Counted from the first letter of the stretch, positions 18,940-27,731 are shown. The stretch is 64,000 nucleotides of DNA from an uncultured Clostridium sp. (GCA_902496295.1 CABVAF010000003.1:124001-188000); one strand, 5' to 3'. The notes: generated by a model not told the origin, from the letters alone. Translations and numbers: made by a program.

Positions 18940-19206
18940 ATGCAACTTATAAACATAGGATTTGGAAATATTGTTTCGGCTAATAGGATTATTGCTATTA
19001 TAAGCCCAGAATCAGCACCGGTAAAAAGAATTGTACAAGAGGCAAAAGAAGAAGGAAGAGCAATAGATGCTACATATGGAAGGAGAACAAGAGCGGTAAT
19101 AATTATGGATTCAGGACATGTTGTTTTATCTGCTGTACAGCCAGAGACTGTTGCAGGAAGGTTAGACAAAGATGTGGCAACTACTTTGGGAGAAGATAGC
19201 GAATAA
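18940..19206 (+). CDS. remA: Extracellular matrix regulator RemA family (DUF370)
   Basis: 88 aa, matching the RemA/DUF370 family along its length: NIGFGNIV, then RIIAIISPESAPVKRIVQEA and a conserved DATYGRRTRAV. RemA is a ring-forming DNA-binding activator of biofilm matrix and osmoprotection genes in Bacillus. It lies upstream of rpoZ and gmk, the usual Firmicutes neighbourhood. Start ATG behind aaggaggg. Confidence 0.93.
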   Translation: MQLINIGFGNIVSANRIIAIISPESAPVKRIVQEAKEEGRAIDATYGRRTRAVIIMDSGHVVLSAVQPETVAGRLDKDVATTLGEDSE

Positions 19207-19299
19207 TAAAAAGGTAATATGAATTTAAAGTTATAAAATTAAACTTTGTAAAATAGTAAAATTAATTTACAAATTCTAAAATTAAATTCATTAAAAGAG

Positions 19300-19328
19300 T
19301 ATACATTTAGCGAAAAGTGTGGTATAAT
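19300..19328 (+). promoter_or_regulatory. Promoter for rpoZ-gmk
   Basis: TATACA at 19300-19305 and TATAAT at 19323-19328 with a 17-base spacer, 35 bases before the rpoZ start. Confidence 0.5.
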
Positions 19329-19362
19329 ACAATTTATTAAATTTAATTAGGGGGAATTATTA

Positions 19363-19551
19363 ATGTTAGTTAGACCAACAGTTTTACAATTATTAAAAAA
19401 TGTAGACAATAGATATGTTTTAGTTACAGCTACTGCAAAAAGAGCAAGACAAATTGCAGCAGGAAGTAAACCATTAACTTCAAAGGAGGAACCATCACCT
19501 GTATCTTATGCTGCTGATGAATTAGCAGAAGGTAAGGTGACAATATGTTAG
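19363..19551 (+). CDS. rpoZ: RNA polymerase omega subunit
   Basis: 62 aa, short but complete for Firmicutes omega. It shows the conserved RYVLVTATAKRARQIA stretch that contacts the beta-prime C-terminus. It overlaps the gmk start by seven bases. In Bacillus the order is remA-gmk-rpoZ; here rpoZ precedes gmk. Confidence 0.88.
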   Translation: MLVRPTVLQLLKNVDNRYVLVTATAKRARQIAAGSKPLTSKEEPSPVSYAADELAEGKVTIC

Positions 19552-20126
19552 TTTTACTTTCTGGAGTATCTGGTGCAGGAAAAGATACTATAAAAAAAGA
19601 ATTAATAAAAAGAATGGACAATGCAGATTCACTACCATCATATACAGATAGACTACCAAGAGAAGGAGACATTCCAGGAGAAACATATAACTTTGTTACA
19701 ACAGAAGAATTTGAAAATATGATAGATAATGGAGATTTATACGAATATAGTTTACATCATGAACATTATTATGGCACTTCTAAAAAACTTTTAAATGAAA
19801 AAATAAATAATGGGAAAATTATAATAAAAGATATAGAAGTAAATGGAGTAGAAAATCTACTAAGAATTTTGAAAGACGATGTTAAAATTGTAACTATCTT
19901 TTTAAAAGTTCCAAAAAGCGCTTTGCAAAAAAGATTAGAAAATAGAGTAGATAAACCAAGTTTAAAAGAAATACAATTACGTTTAAATAGAATAGATTAC
20001 GAAGAGTCTAAACTTGGCATGTACGATTATGTAATAAAAAATAATAATTTAGAAAAGTCACTAGACATTATACAAGCTATTATAAGAGACGAGTACAATT
20101 TAAAAAAAGAAGAGGCTGAATTTTAG
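19545..20126 (+). CDS. gmk: Guanylate kinase
   Basis: 193 aa. Phosphorylates GMP to GDP. The P-loop reads SGVSGAGKDT (residues 6-15), with Val where most family members have Pro. The GMP-binding region shows SYTDRLPREGD and YEYSLHHEHYYGTS. Its start lies within the 3' end of rpoZ, so translation is probably coupled. The stop is followed directly by a degenerate REP-like repeat. Confidence 0.9.
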   Translation: MLVLLSGVSGAGKDTIKKELIKRMDNADSLPSYTDRLPREGDIPGETYNFVTTEEFENMIDNGDLYEYSLHHEHYYGTSKKLLNEKINNGKIIIKDIEVNGVENLLRILKDDVKIVTIFLKVPKSALQKRLENRVDKPSLKEIQLRLNRIDYEESKLGMYDYVIKNNNLEKSLDIIQAIIRDEYNLKKEEAEF

Positions 20127-20152
20127 AAATTGGGGATAGGTTCAAATTTCCA
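20125..20152 (+). repeat. Degenerate REP-like half unit
   Basis: gaaattggggataggttca, then aatttcc, resembles the GGAAATTAGGGACAGGTC unit with several changes. It begins at the gmk stop codon, like other members placed at gene ends. Confidence 0.5.
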
Positions 20153-20206
20153 AAGTAATTACCAAAATGAAAAAAAGAGATATATTGAGAAAAATTTATA
20201 AAACAG

Positions 20207-20236
20207 TTGACAAATAGCCACATCTTATTATATAAT
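20207..20236 (+). promoter_or_regulatory. Strong promoter of the ribosomal protein cluster
   Basis: Consensus TTGACA (20207-20212) and TATAAT (20231-20236) with an 18-base spacer. It would drive the S10-spc-alpha cluster with a 5' untranslated leader of about 220 bases. Confidence 0.8.
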
Positions 20237-20275
20237 ATTCACGCATGTATTTGGCGATGAAGTAAGATGTGGCTA
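20215..20275. repeat. 13-bp perfect inverted repeat straddling the rpsJ -10 box
   Basis: tagccacatctta at 20215-20227, between the -35 and -10, is perfectly repeated in inverted form at 20263-20275, about 30 bases downstream of the -10. Transcripts from this promoter contain only the right arm, so pairing in RNA would need read-through from gmk. It may instead be an operator. Confidence 0.7.
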
Positions 20276-20455
20276 CAACCTATTATTTTGTAGGTCTGGA
20301 GGGAACTCTTATGGAGTATGTCGTGGCATAGACCAGGCGGTAAGTTAAAAAGCACTTATTCCAAGATTTCATGCAAGCTTGGATTTTTATATAGGTAACA
20401 ATGAAACACCAGGGTGCGTTTATAACTTCCGACCATAAAATTATATTTTAAGGAG
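20243..20455 (+). ncRNA. Structured leader of the S10 operon (candidate autoregulatory RNA)
   Basis: About 210 untranslated bases between promoter and rpsJ hold several helices: accta/taggt (20278-20295), ggtct/agacc (20293-20334), and ccaag/cttgg (20361-20382) followed by ATTTTTAT, which could be an attenuator. GC content is clearly above the surroundings. S10 operons of Firmicutes often carry an r-protein-binding leader. The ligand (L4 or another protein) cannot be decided from sequence alone. Confidence 0.55.
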
Positions 20456-20465
20456 GGAATTTTAA

Positions 20466-20810
20466 ATGGCAACAAAGAAAGAGAGCACAGCAAAGAACAC
20501 TGTAACAAGTGAAAAAATTAGAATTAGGTTAAAAGCTTATGATCATGTTGTTTTAGAACAGTCTGCTGAAAAAATAGTGGATACTGCTAAAAAAACAGGA
20601 GCAAAAGTATCAGGACCTATTCCATTACCAACAAAGAAGGAAATAGTAACTATTTTACGTTCTCCACACAAACACAAAGATTCAAGAGAGCAATTTGAAA
20701 TGAGAACACATAAAAGAGTTATAGACATTCTTTACCCAACACAAAAAACAGTTGATAGTCTTATGAAAATAGACTTACCAGCAGGTGTTGACATTGAAAT
20801 TAAATTATAA
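20466..20810 (+). CDS. rpsJ: 30S ribosomal protein S10
   Basis: 114 aa. First gene of the cluster; also the NusE antitermination factor. The family core IRIRLKAYDHVVLEQSAEKI and SPHKHKDSREQFEMRTHKR is intact. It has an N-terminal Lys/Ser/Thr-rich extension of about 12 residues compared with the usual 102-aa protein. Start ATG behind aaggaggga. Confidence 0.97.
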   Translation: MATKKESTAKNTVTSEKIRIRLKAYDHVVLEQSAEKIVDTAKKTGAKVSGPIPLPTKKEIVTILRSPHKHKDSREQFEMRTHKRVIDILYPTQKTVDSLMKIDLPAGVDIEIKL

Positions 20811-20855
20811 TTTCAAAAATTTATTTTAAAGTATAAAACTTAAATCAAAAACCAA

Positions 20856-20900
20856 GCTGAATACTTACTAATTAATACAAGTAAAAAAACAATATTCAGC
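20856..20900 (+). promoter_or_regulatory. Hairpin in the rpsJ-rplC spacer
   Basis: gctgaata (20856-20863) is complementary to tattcagc (20893-20900) with a 29-base loop, in a 114-base gap that is unusually long for this cluster. It could be an RNA processing or regulatory structure. Confidence 0.4.
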
Positions 20901-20924
20901 CAATAGTTAGGAGGAATTACAAAA

Positions 20925-21557
20925 ATGAAAAAAGGATTAATAGGAAAAAAAGTTGGAATGACACAAATATTTGACGAATCAGGAAAAGTTATTCCAGTAA
21001 CAGTAATAGAAGCAGGACCATGTGTTGTTGCTCAAATTAAAACAACAGAAACAGATGGTTACAATGCTGTTCAATTAAGTTTCGGAGAAATTAAAGAAAA
21101 GAAGCTTAACAAACCAGTTAAAGGACATTTTGCAAAAGCAAATGTTACACCTAAAAAACATTTAAGAGAATTTAGATTAGATTCTTTAGAAAATGTTAAA
21201 GTAGGAGACGAATTAAAAGCAGACGTATTTGCTGCTGGAGATAAAATAGATGTTCAAGGAACATCAAAAGGAAAAGGTTTCCAAGGTGTTATTAAACGTC
21301 ATGGACAATCAAGAGGACCAATGGGACATGGTTCTATGTATCATAGAAGACCAGGTTCAATGGGACCAACATCTACACCAGGTAGAGTTTTCAAAGGTAA
21401 AAAATTACCAGGACACATGGGAGTAGAGACAGTTACAATTCAAAACCTAGAAGTTGTAAAAGTAGATTTAGACAAAAATGTAATTTTAGTAAAAGGAAGT
21501 GTTCCAGGAGCTAAAGGAGCAGTTCTAAAAATAAAATCATCAGTTAAAAGTAAATAA
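20925..21557 (+). CDS. rplC: 50S ribosomal protein L3
   Basis: 210 aa. Binds the 3' end region of 23S rRNA and is needed early in assembly. Opens with KKGLIGKKVGMTQIFDE and has the conserved central loop region GQSRGPMGHGSMYHRRPGS. Followed by rplD after 16 bases. Confidence 0.97.
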   Translation: MKKGLIGKKVGMTQIFDESGKVIPVTVIEAGPCVVAQIKTTETDGYNAVQLSFGEIKEKKLNKPVKGHFAKANVTPKKHLREFRLDSLENVKVGDELKADVFAAGDKIDVQGTSKGKGFQGVIKRHGQSRGPMGHGSMYHRRPGSMGPTSTPGRVFKGKKLPGHMGVETVTIQNLEVVKVDLDKNVILVKGSVPGAKGAVLKIKSSVKSK

Positions 21558-21573
21558 TAAGGAGGGAAAGTAA

Positions 21574-22197
21574 ATGCCTAAGGTAGACGTATATGATATA
21601 GCTGGTAAAAAAGTAGACACTGTTGAACTTAAAGACGAAGTATTTGGTATAGAACCAAACGAAGCTGTTGTACATAGTGTTTTAGTTAATTACTTAGCAA
21701 ATCAAAGACAAGGTACACAAAGTACAAAAACAAGAGCAGAAGTTTCTGGTGGTGGAAGAAAACCATGGAGACAAAAAGGAACAGGTAGAGCTAGACAAGG
21801 AAGTATAAGAGCTCCACAATGGATAAAAGGTGGTATTGCATTAGGACCAAAACCACGTTCATACAAATATACTGTTAACAAAAAAGAAAAGAGATTAGCA
21901 ATTAAATCTGTTTTAAGTTCTAAAGTTTTAGAAAAAGAATTAACAGTAGTAAATGAAATAAAATTAAAAGAAATTAAGACAAAAGAAATGCAAAAAGCAT
22001 TAAACAATTTAAAAGTAGAAGGAAAAACATTAATTCTTTTACCAGAAAAAAATGAAACTGTACAAAAATCAGCAAGAAATATTGAAGGAGTTAAAACAAC
22101 ATTAGTTAATACAATTAATGTTTATGACTTATTAAAATATAAAAATCTTGTAGTTACATTAGATACAGTTAAGAAATTAGAGGAGGTGTACGCATAA
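21574..22197 (+). CDS. rplD: 50S ribosomal protein L4
   Basis: 207 aa. Lines the nascent peptide tunnel and is the usual autogenous repressor of S10 operons. The tunnel-loop signature GGGRKPWRQKGTGRARQGS is present. The stop overlaps the rplW ATG by one base (TAATG). Confidence 0.97.
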   Translation: MPKVDVYDIAGKKVDTVELKDEVFGIEPNEAVVHSVLVNYLANQRQGTQSTKTRAEVSGGGRKPWRQKGTGRARQGSIRAPQWIKGGIALGPKPRSYKYTVNKKEKRLAIKSVLSSKVLEKELTVVNEIKLKEIKTKEMQKALNNLKVEGKTLILLPEKNETVQKSARNIEGVKTTLVNTINVYDLLKYKNLVVTLDTVKKLEEVYA

Positions 22198-22544
22198 TGT
22201 TAGCAGAAGAAATAATATTAGCTCCAGTAGTAACAGAAAAAAGTAATGATGGTTTACAAGCTGGAAAGTATACCTTTAAAGTAAATAAAAAAGCAACTAA
22301 GGTTGATATAAAAAATGCAGTTGAAAAATTATTTGAAGTTAAAGTATTAAATGTTAACACAATGACAGTTAAAGGAAAAGAAAAAAGAGTTGGAAGAAAT
22401 GTTGGAAAAACATCTGACTGGAAAAAAGCAATAGTTACAATAGATACTACAGCTTCTGAAAAAACATACCTTGCTAAAGGTGGAAAAGAAGTTAAAGTTT
22501 CTAAGAAGTATAAAGATTCTATAGACGAATTTATGGGAGCTTAA
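22197..22544 (+). CDS. rplW: 50S ribosomal protein L23
   Basis: 115 aa. Sits at the tunnel exit and docks SRP and trigger factor. Family motifs ILAPVVTEKS and KYTFKVNKKATKVDIKNAVE are intact. Translationally coupled to rplD. Confidence 0.95.
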   Translation: MLAEEIILAPVVTEKSNDGLQAGKYTFKVNKKATKVDIKNAVEKLFEVKVLNVNTMTVKGKEKRVGRNVGKTSDWKKAIVTIDTTASEKTYLAKGGKEVKVSKKYKDSIDEFMGA

Positions 22545-22654
22545 CTCCAAAAAAGTTTATCTAGAGAGAATAAACTAGGATAATAAACTAATATCTGCTA
22601 ATGCAGGGCAGGAAAATAAAACTGCAAAATATAATTTTAAAGGAGAAATTAACA

Positions 22655-23482
22655 ATGGGAATGAAACATTTTAGAGCTTATACTCCATCAAGAAGACATA
22701 TGACAGTTTCTACATTTGATGAGATAACAAAGAAAACTCCTGAAAAATCTTTACTTGCTAAAAAGAAAGAAAAAGCAGGAAGAAACTCATATGGTAGAAT
22801 TACAGTAAGACATCAAGGTGGAGGAAACAGACAAAAATACAGAATAGTAGATTTTAAAAGAAATAAAGTTGATATGCCAGCAACAGTAATTGGTATAGAA
22901 TATGATCCAAACAGAAGTGCAAACATAGCATTAATCCAATATGAAGATGGAGAAAAAGCTTATATATTAGCACCTGTAGGATTAAAAGATGGAGACAAAG
23001 TTGTATCTGGAGATAAAGCAGATATAAAACCAGGAAATTGTATGAGAATAGAAAACATACCAGTAGGTACTATGATTCACAACATAGAGTTTAATCCTGG
23101 CCAAGGAGGAAAGGCTGTTAGAGCAGCAGGACAAGAAGCACAACTTATGGCTAAAGAAGGAAAATATGCTCATGTTAGATTACCTTCTGGAGAAATGAGA
23201 CTAGTTATGGCTGTATGTAAAGCTACAATAGGAACAGTTGGAAATGCAGACCATGAAAATGTAAATATTGGTAAAGCCGGAAGAAAGAGACATATGGGTA
23301 TCAGACCTACAGTAAGAGGATCTGTAATGAACCCAGTAGATCACCCTCATGGTGGTGGTGAAGGTAAGTCTCCAGTTGGACATAGTGGACCATTAACACC
23401 TTGGGGCAAACCAGCATTAGGATACAAGACAAGAAAGAAAAATAAAAATACAGATAAATTTATAGTTAAGAGGAGGAAGTAG
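22655..23482 (+). CDS. rplB: 50S ribosomal protein L2
   Basis: 275 aa from ATG 22655 behind aaaggagaaa; an upstream in-frame start at 22601 has no ribosome binding site. Essential for peptidyl transferase centre assembly. Shows MKHFRAYTPSRRHMTV-type N-terminus, the RNA-binding GRITVRHQGGG and the C-terminal NPVDHPHGGGEGKSP signature. Confidence 0.97.
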   Translation: MGMKHFRAYTPSRRHMTVSTFDEITKKTPEKSLLAKKKEKAGRNSYGRITVRHQGGGNRQKYRIVDFKRNKVDMPATVIGIEYDPNRSANIALIQYEDGEKAYILAPVGLKDGDKVVSGDKADIKPGNCMRIENIPVGTMIHNIEFNPGQGGKAVRAAGQEAQLMAKEGKYAHVRLPSGEMRLVMAVCKATIGTVGNADHENVNIGKAGRKRHMGIRPTVRGSVMNPVDHPHGGGEGKSPVGHSGPLTPWGKPALGYKTRKKNKNTDKFIVKRRK

Positions 23483-23485
23483 AAT

Positions 23486-23764
23486 ATGTCAAGATCAAGT
23501 AAAAAAGCACCTTTCGTTGCACCAGAGTTAATGAAAAGAATCGAAGCAATGAATGAAAGCGGCAAAAAAGAAGTATTAAAAACATGGTCAAGAGCTTCTA
23601 CAATCTATCCACAAATGGTAGGTCATACCATAGCTGTACATGATGGTAGAAAACATGTACCTGTTTATATAACAGAAGAAATGATAGGACATAAATTAGG
23701 AGAGTTTGCACCTACAAGAACATTTAAAGGTCATGCAGGAGACAAAACTACTACTAATAAATAA
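23486..23764 (+). CDS. rpsS: 30S ribosomal protein S19
   Basis: 92 aa. Binds the 16S head near the A site. Opens MSRSSKKAPFV and contains WSRASTIYPQMVGHTIAVHDG, both family standard. It starts three bases after rplB. Confidence 0.97.
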   Translation: MSRSSKKAPFVAPELMKRIEAMNESGKKEVLKTWSRASTIYPQMVGHTIAVHDGRKHVPVYITEEMIGHKLGEFAPTRTFKGHAGDKTTTNK

Positions 23765-23813
23765 TTAAGTATTAGAGAAATTAGCATAAAAATTATTTAA
23801 GGAGGGAATTTAA

Positions 23814-24182
23814 GTGGAAAAGCAAGAAGTTCGTGAGGAAGTAATTCCAAAGGCTGAAGCAACTCTTAAGTATGCTAGAATATCAAGCAGAAAAGTAAAA
23901 ATAGTAGCAGATTTAATAAGAGGTAAAAATGTTGATGAAGCTTTAGCAATAGTAAAATATACACCAAAAGCTGCATCTGAGATTATAGAAAAATTATTAA
24001 AATCAGCAATAGCAAATGCTGAAAATAACCATAGTATGGCTCATGAAAAATTATATATTGACGAAATTTATGCAAACCAAGGGCCTACATTAAAAAGAAT
24101 TAGACCAGCTGCAAAAGGTTCAGCTGTGAGAATAAGAAAGAGAACAAGTCATATTACAATAGTTTTAAAGGAAAGGAGCTAA
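23814..24182 (+). CDS. rplV: 50S ribosomal protein L22
   Basis: 122 aa with a GTG start behind aaggaggga. Its loop lines the exit tunnel. The core KYARISSRKVKIVADLIRGK and the loop region TLKRIRPAAKGSA are present. It has a short extra N-terminal segment (KQEVREEVIPKAE). Confidence 0.96.
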   Translation: MEKQEVREEVIPKAEATLKYARISSRKVKIVADLIRGKNVDEALAIVKYTPKAASEIIEKLLKSAIANAENNHSMAHEKLYIDEIYANQGPTLKRIRPAAKGSAVRIRKRTSHITIVLKERS

Positions 24183-24188
24183 AATAAA

Positions 24189-24851
24189 ATGGGACAAAAA
24201 GTAAATCCAGAAGGATTAAGAGTAGGCGTTATAAAAGAATGGAGTTCTAAATGGTATGCAGATTCTAAACATTTTGGAGACTATTTAGTTGAAGATCATA
24301 AAATTCGTGAATATATAAAGAAAAAATTATATGTTGCAGGAATTGCTAAAATCGAAATAGAAAGAACAGCTAAATTTGTTAAAGTTAATGTTTATACAGC
24401 AAAACCAGGTTTAGTAATAGGAAAAGGTGGAAACCTTGCTGAAGTATTAAAGAAAGAATTAGAAAAAATGATTAACAAAGAAGTTAATCTAAATATAGTT
24501 GAAGTTAAAAATGCAGACTTAGATGCACAATTAGTTGCAGAAAACATTGCCGGACAATTAGAGAGAAGAATTTCTTTCAGAAGAGCAATGAAACAATGTA
24601 TGCAAAAAACAATGAGTTCAGGAGCATTAGGAATTAAAACATCTGTATCAGGAAGATTAGGTGGAGCAGATATGGCTAGAACTGAATTCTACAAAGAGGG
24701 AACAATTCCACTTCAAACTTTAAGAGCAGATATCGACTACGGATTTGCAGAAGCAGATACTACTTATGGAAAGATAGGTGTTAAAGTTTGGATTTATAGA
24801 GGAGAAGTTCTTCCATCTAAGAAACAAAAAGTGGAAGGAGGAGACCAATAA
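24189..24851 (+). CDS. rpsC: 30S ribosomal protein S3
   Basis: 220 aa. Located at the mRNA entry channel. KH-domain GxxG-type loop is in VIGKGGN (about 77-83), and the opening MGQKVNPEGLRVG is standard. The stop overlaps the rplP start (TAATG). Confidence 0.97.
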   Translation: MGQKVNPEGLRVGVIKEWSSKWYADSKHFGDYLVEDHKIREYIKKKLYVAGIAKIEIERTAKFVKVNVYTAKPGLVIGKGGNLAEVLKKELEKMINKEVNLNIVEVKNADLDAQLVAENIAGQLERRISFRRAMKQCMQKTMSSGALGIKTSVSGRLGGADMARTEFYKEGTIPLQTLRADIDYGFAEADTTYGKIGVKVWIYRGEVLPSKKQKVEGGDQ

Positions 24852-25300
24852 TGCCAGTAATGCCAAAAAAGACTAAATATAGAAAACAACAAAAAGGTAG
24901 AATAAGAGGTAAAGCAACAAGAGGAAACAGAGTTACAGACGGAGAATATGGTTTACAATCATTAGAATTAGGATTAATTACTTCTAATCAAATAGAAGCA
25001 GCCCGTGTTGCTATGACTCGTTATATAAAAAGAGGTGGAAAGGTTTGGATTAAAATCTTCCCAGACAAACCAATAACAACAAAACCTATTGGTACTCGTA
25101 TGGGTAAAGGTAAAGGTGCTGTTGAATACTGGGTTGCACCAGTAAAACCAGGCAGAGTTATGTTTGAAATTGCAGGAGTAGCAGAAGATGTTGCAAGAGA
25201 AGCTTTAAGACTTGCTGCAAATAAACTATCTGTAAAATGTAAGTTTGTCAAAAGAGAAACTGAAGTAGGTGGTGATAATGATGAAGATGAACAAAATTAA
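24851..25300 (+). CDS. rplP: 50S ribosomal protein L16
   Basis: 149 aa. Contacts the A-site tRNA elbow. Shows MPKKTKYRKQQKGRIRGKA-type start and the conserved PIGTRMGKGKGAVEYWVAPV stretch. The C-terminal tail is acidic (GGDNDEDEQN), an extension, and overlaps the rpmC start region. Confidence 0.97.
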   Translation: MPVMPKKTKYRKQQKGRIRGKATRGNRVTDGEYGLQSLELGLITSNQIEAARVAMTRYIKRGGKVWIKIFPDKPITTKPIGTRMGKGKGAVEYWVAPVKPGRVMFEIAGVAEDVAREALRLAANKLSVKCKFVKRETEVGGDNDEDEQN

Positions 25301-25478
25301 AGAAATGTCTTCACCAGATTTAGAAAAAGAATTAGGAGAGCTAAAAACAGAGTTATTTAAACTAAGATTTAGTTTAGCAACACATGGTTTAGATAATCCT
25401 ATGAAAATCAAAGAAGTGAAAAAAGACATTGCAAGAATAAATACAGAATTAAGACAAAGAGAATTAGCAAATAAATAA
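25281..25478 (+). CDS. rpmC: 50S ribosomal protein L29
   Basis: 65 aa from ATG 25281 (start MKMNKIKEMS) behind taggtggt; a start three bases earlier at 25278 is equally possible. The gene overlaps the end of rplP by 20 bases. Typical L29 helices with LKTELFKLRFSLATHGLDNP. Confidence 0.93.
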   Translation: MKMNKIKEMSSPDLEKELGELKTELFKLRFSLATHGLDNPMKIKEVKKDIARINTELRQRELANK

Positions 25479-25495
25479 AGAAAGGAGATATTCGA

Positions 25496-25759
25496 ATGGA
25501 AGAAAGAAATCTTCGTAAAGTAATGATAGGAACTGTTAGCTCAGATAAAATGGATAAGACAGTAGTAGTTTCTGTTGAGACAAGAGAAATGAATAAATTA
25601 TATGGCAAAATTGAAAAAAGAACATACAAGCTAAAAGCTCATGACGAAAACAATGAATGCCATATCGGTGATAAAGTAAAAGTAATGGAAACAAGACCTC
25701 TATCTAAAGATAAGAGATGGAGAGTAGTTGAAATTGTAGAAAAAGCTGTTATAAAATAA
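25496..25759 (+). CDS. rpsQ: 30S ribosomal protein S17
   Basis: 87 aa. Early-assembly protein binding 16S helix 11. Contains MIGTVSSDKMDKTVVVSVE and HIGDKVKVMETRPLSKDKRW, both standard. Start ATG behind aaaggagat. Confidence 0.96.
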   Translation: MEERNLRKVMIGTVSSDKMDKTVVVSVETREMNKLYGKIEKRTYKLKAHDENNECHIGDKVKVMETRPLSKDKRWRVVEIVEKAVIK

Positions 25760-25779
25760 TTAAAAAGGAGGATAACACA

Positions 25780-26148
25780 ATGGTACAACAACAATCTATA
25801 TTAAAAGTTGCTGACAACACTGGTGCAAAAGAGATTATGTGCATTAGATGTTTAGGTGGATCTTACAGAAAATATGCCGGAATTGGTGATATAATAGTTG
25901 CATCTGTTAAATCAGCTACACCAGGTGGCGTTGTAAAAAAAGGTGATGTTGTAAAAGCTGTTGTAGTAAGAACTAAAAAACCAATAAGAAGAGCAGATGG
26001 TTCTTATTTAAGATTTGATGAAAATGCAGCAGTTATTATAAAAGACGATAAAACACCAAGAGGTACACGTATATTTGGACCTGTTGCAAGAGAATTAAGA
26101 GATGGAGAATATATGAAAATTCTTTCTCTAGCTCCAGAAGTTCTATAA
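25780..26148 (+). CDS. rplN: 50S ribosomal protein L14
   Basis: 122 aa. Subunit-interface protein. Shows LKVADNTGAKEIMCIRCLGG and the conserved PRGTRIFGPVARELR near the C-terminus. First gene of the classical spc block. Confidence 0.97.
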   Translation: MVQQQSILKVADNTGAKEIMCIRCLGGSYRKYAGIGDIIVASVKSATPGGVVKKGDVVKAVVVRTKKPIRRADGSYLRFDENAAVIIKDDKTPRGTRIFGPVARELRDGEYMKILSLAPEVL

Positions 26149-26170
26149 TAAAGAAAAAGAGGTGAAAGCA

Positions 26171-26479
26171 ATGAGAATAAAGAAAGGCGACACTGTTCAA
26201 GTTATGTCTGGTAACGATAAAGGAAAAAAAGGAGAAGTATTAGAAATAATACCAAAAACAGAGAAATTAATCGTTAAAGGCGTAAATATAAGAAAAAAAC
26301 ATGTTAAACCAAGAAAACAAGGTGAAGAAGGCGGAATTATATCATCAGAGTGCGCTATTCATAGTAGCAAAGTAAATGTAGTTTGCCCAAAATGCAATAA
26401 ACCTGTAAGAGTTGGTTATAAAATAGAAGGAAATGAAAAAGTTCGTGTTTGTAAAAAATGTGGAACAAAATTAAAATAA
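26171..26479 (+). CDS. rplX: 50S ribosomal protein L24
   Basis: 102 aa from ATG 26171 behind aaagaggtga; an upstream in-frame start at 26162 overlaps that ribosome binding site. KOW motif KKGDTVQVMSGNDKGKKGEV at the N-terminus. The C-terminal part has two CxxC pairs (CPKC, CKKC), a zinc-binding variant. Confidence 0.95.
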   Translation: MRIKKGDTVQVMSGNDKGKKGEVLEIIPKTEKLIVKGVNIRKKHVKPRKQGEEGGIISSECAIHSSKVNVVCPKCNKPVRVGYKIEGNEKVRVCKKCGTKLK

Positions 26480-26511
26480 TAAATAATTTAGAAAGGAGAT
26501 CATTTTAATCA

Positions 26512-27051
26512 ATGGAAGTATTAAGAGATCAATATGAAAAAGAAGTAGTACCAGCATTAATGAAAAAATTTAATTATAAATCAGTAATGCAAGTGCCAAG
26601 ACTTGAAAAAGTAGTTATTAATATTGGTTTAGGTGATACAAAGGAAAATCCAAAGTCACTTGAAAATGCTGTTAATGATTTAACATTAATAACTGGTCAA
26701 AAGCCTGTAATAACAAAGGCTAAGAAAGCTATAGCTGCTTTCAAAATAAGAGAAGGAATTAATATGGGATGTAAAGTTACATTAAGAAAAGATAAAATGT
26801 ACGATTTTACATACAAATTATTTAATGTAGCACTTCCAAGAGTTAGAGATTTTAGAGGATTATCTACAGATTCTTTTGATGGAAGAGGAAACTATTCTAT
26901 GGGTATAAAAGAGCAATTGATTTTCCCTGAAATCGAATATGATAAAGTAGATAAAATTAGAGGAATGGATATAATTTTTGTTACAACAGCAAAGACAGAT
27001 GAGGAAGCTAAAGAATTGCTAACTTTATTAGGAATGCCTTTTAAAAATTAA
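26512..27051 (+). CDS. rplE: 50S ribosomal protein L5
   Basis: 179 aa. Binds 5S rRNA. Contains PRLEKVVINIGLGD, TGQKPVITKAKKAIAAFKIR and the C-terminal GMDIIFVTTAKTDEEAKELL. Start ATG behind aaaggagat. Confidence 0.97.
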   Translation: MEVLRDQYEKEVVPALMKKFNYKSVMQVPRLEKVVINIGLGDTKENPKSLENAVNDLTLITGQKPVITKAKKAIAAFKIREGINMGCKVTLRKDKMYDFTYKLFNVALPRVRDFRGLSTDSFDGRGNYSMGIKEQLIFPEIEYDKVDKIRGMDIIFVTTAKTDEEAKELLTLLGMPFKN

Positions 27052-27074
27052 TAAAAATAAGAAAGGAGAAAAAC

Positions 27075-27260
27075 ATGGCTAAAACATCTTTAAAAGTAAA
27101 ACAACAAAAAGAGCAAAAATATAAGACAAGAGAATATAATAGATGCAAAATATGTGGAAGACCACATGCATACATTAGAAAATATGGAATTTGCCGTCTT
27201 TGCTTTAGAAAATTAGCTCATAATGGAGAAATACCTGGAGTTAAGAAAGCTAGTTGGTAA
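27075..27260 (+). CDS. rpsN: 30S ribosomal protein S14, zinc-binding type
   Basis: 61 aa, the short C+ form. Four Cys ligands in CKICGRPH and CRLC. Start ATG behind aaaggagaa. S14 binds the 16S head. Confidence 0.96.
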   Translation: MAKTSLKVKQQKEQKYKTREYNRCKICGRPHAYIRKYGICRLCFRKLAHNGEIPGVKKASW

Positions 27261-27332
27261 GAATTTAATTAAAAATTAAATTTAAATAACCCCAAGATTA
27301 ATAATAAATATAAGAAGGAGGGAATAAAATTA

Positions 27333-27731
27333 ATGAATACTACAGATCCAATAGCAGATATGCTAACAAGAATAAGAAATGCTAGTAACTCAAAGCATAA
27401 AACAGTTGATGTACCTGCTTCAAACATGAAAAAGTCAATTGCAAATATTTTATTTAGAGAAGGATATATAGATGCTTTTGAAGAAATAGAAGATAAGGGT
27501 CAAGGAACAATAAGAATTACATTAAAGTATGATGAAAAAGGTGCAAAAGTTATAGATGGTTTAAAAAGAATAAGCAAACCAGGATTAAGAGTTTATGCAT
27601 CTAAAGATGAATTACCAAAAGTATTAAATGGATTAGGAATTGCATTAATCTCTACATCAAAAGGAATAAAAACAGACAAAGAAGCAAGAGCAGAAGGATT
27701 AGGTGGAGAAGTATTAGCATATGTTTGGTAA
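27333..27731 (+). CDS. rpsH: 30S ribosomal protein S8
   Basis: 132 aa. Usual autoregulator of spc-type operons. Shows TDPIADMLTRIRNAS and the C-terminal LGGEVLAYVW. Start ATG behind aaggaggga. Confidence 0.97.
   Translation: MNTTDPIADMLTRIRNASNSKHKTVDVPASNMKKSIANILFREGYIDAFEEIEDKGQGTIRITLKYDEKGAKVIDGLKRISKPGLRVYASKDELPKVLNGLGIALISTSKGIKTDKEARAEGLGGEVLAYVW

Noticed and set aside
20125..20160. tRNA-like ggttcaaatttcc after gmk
   Set aside because: No acceptor or anticodon stems around it; it fits a degenerate REP-like unit better.
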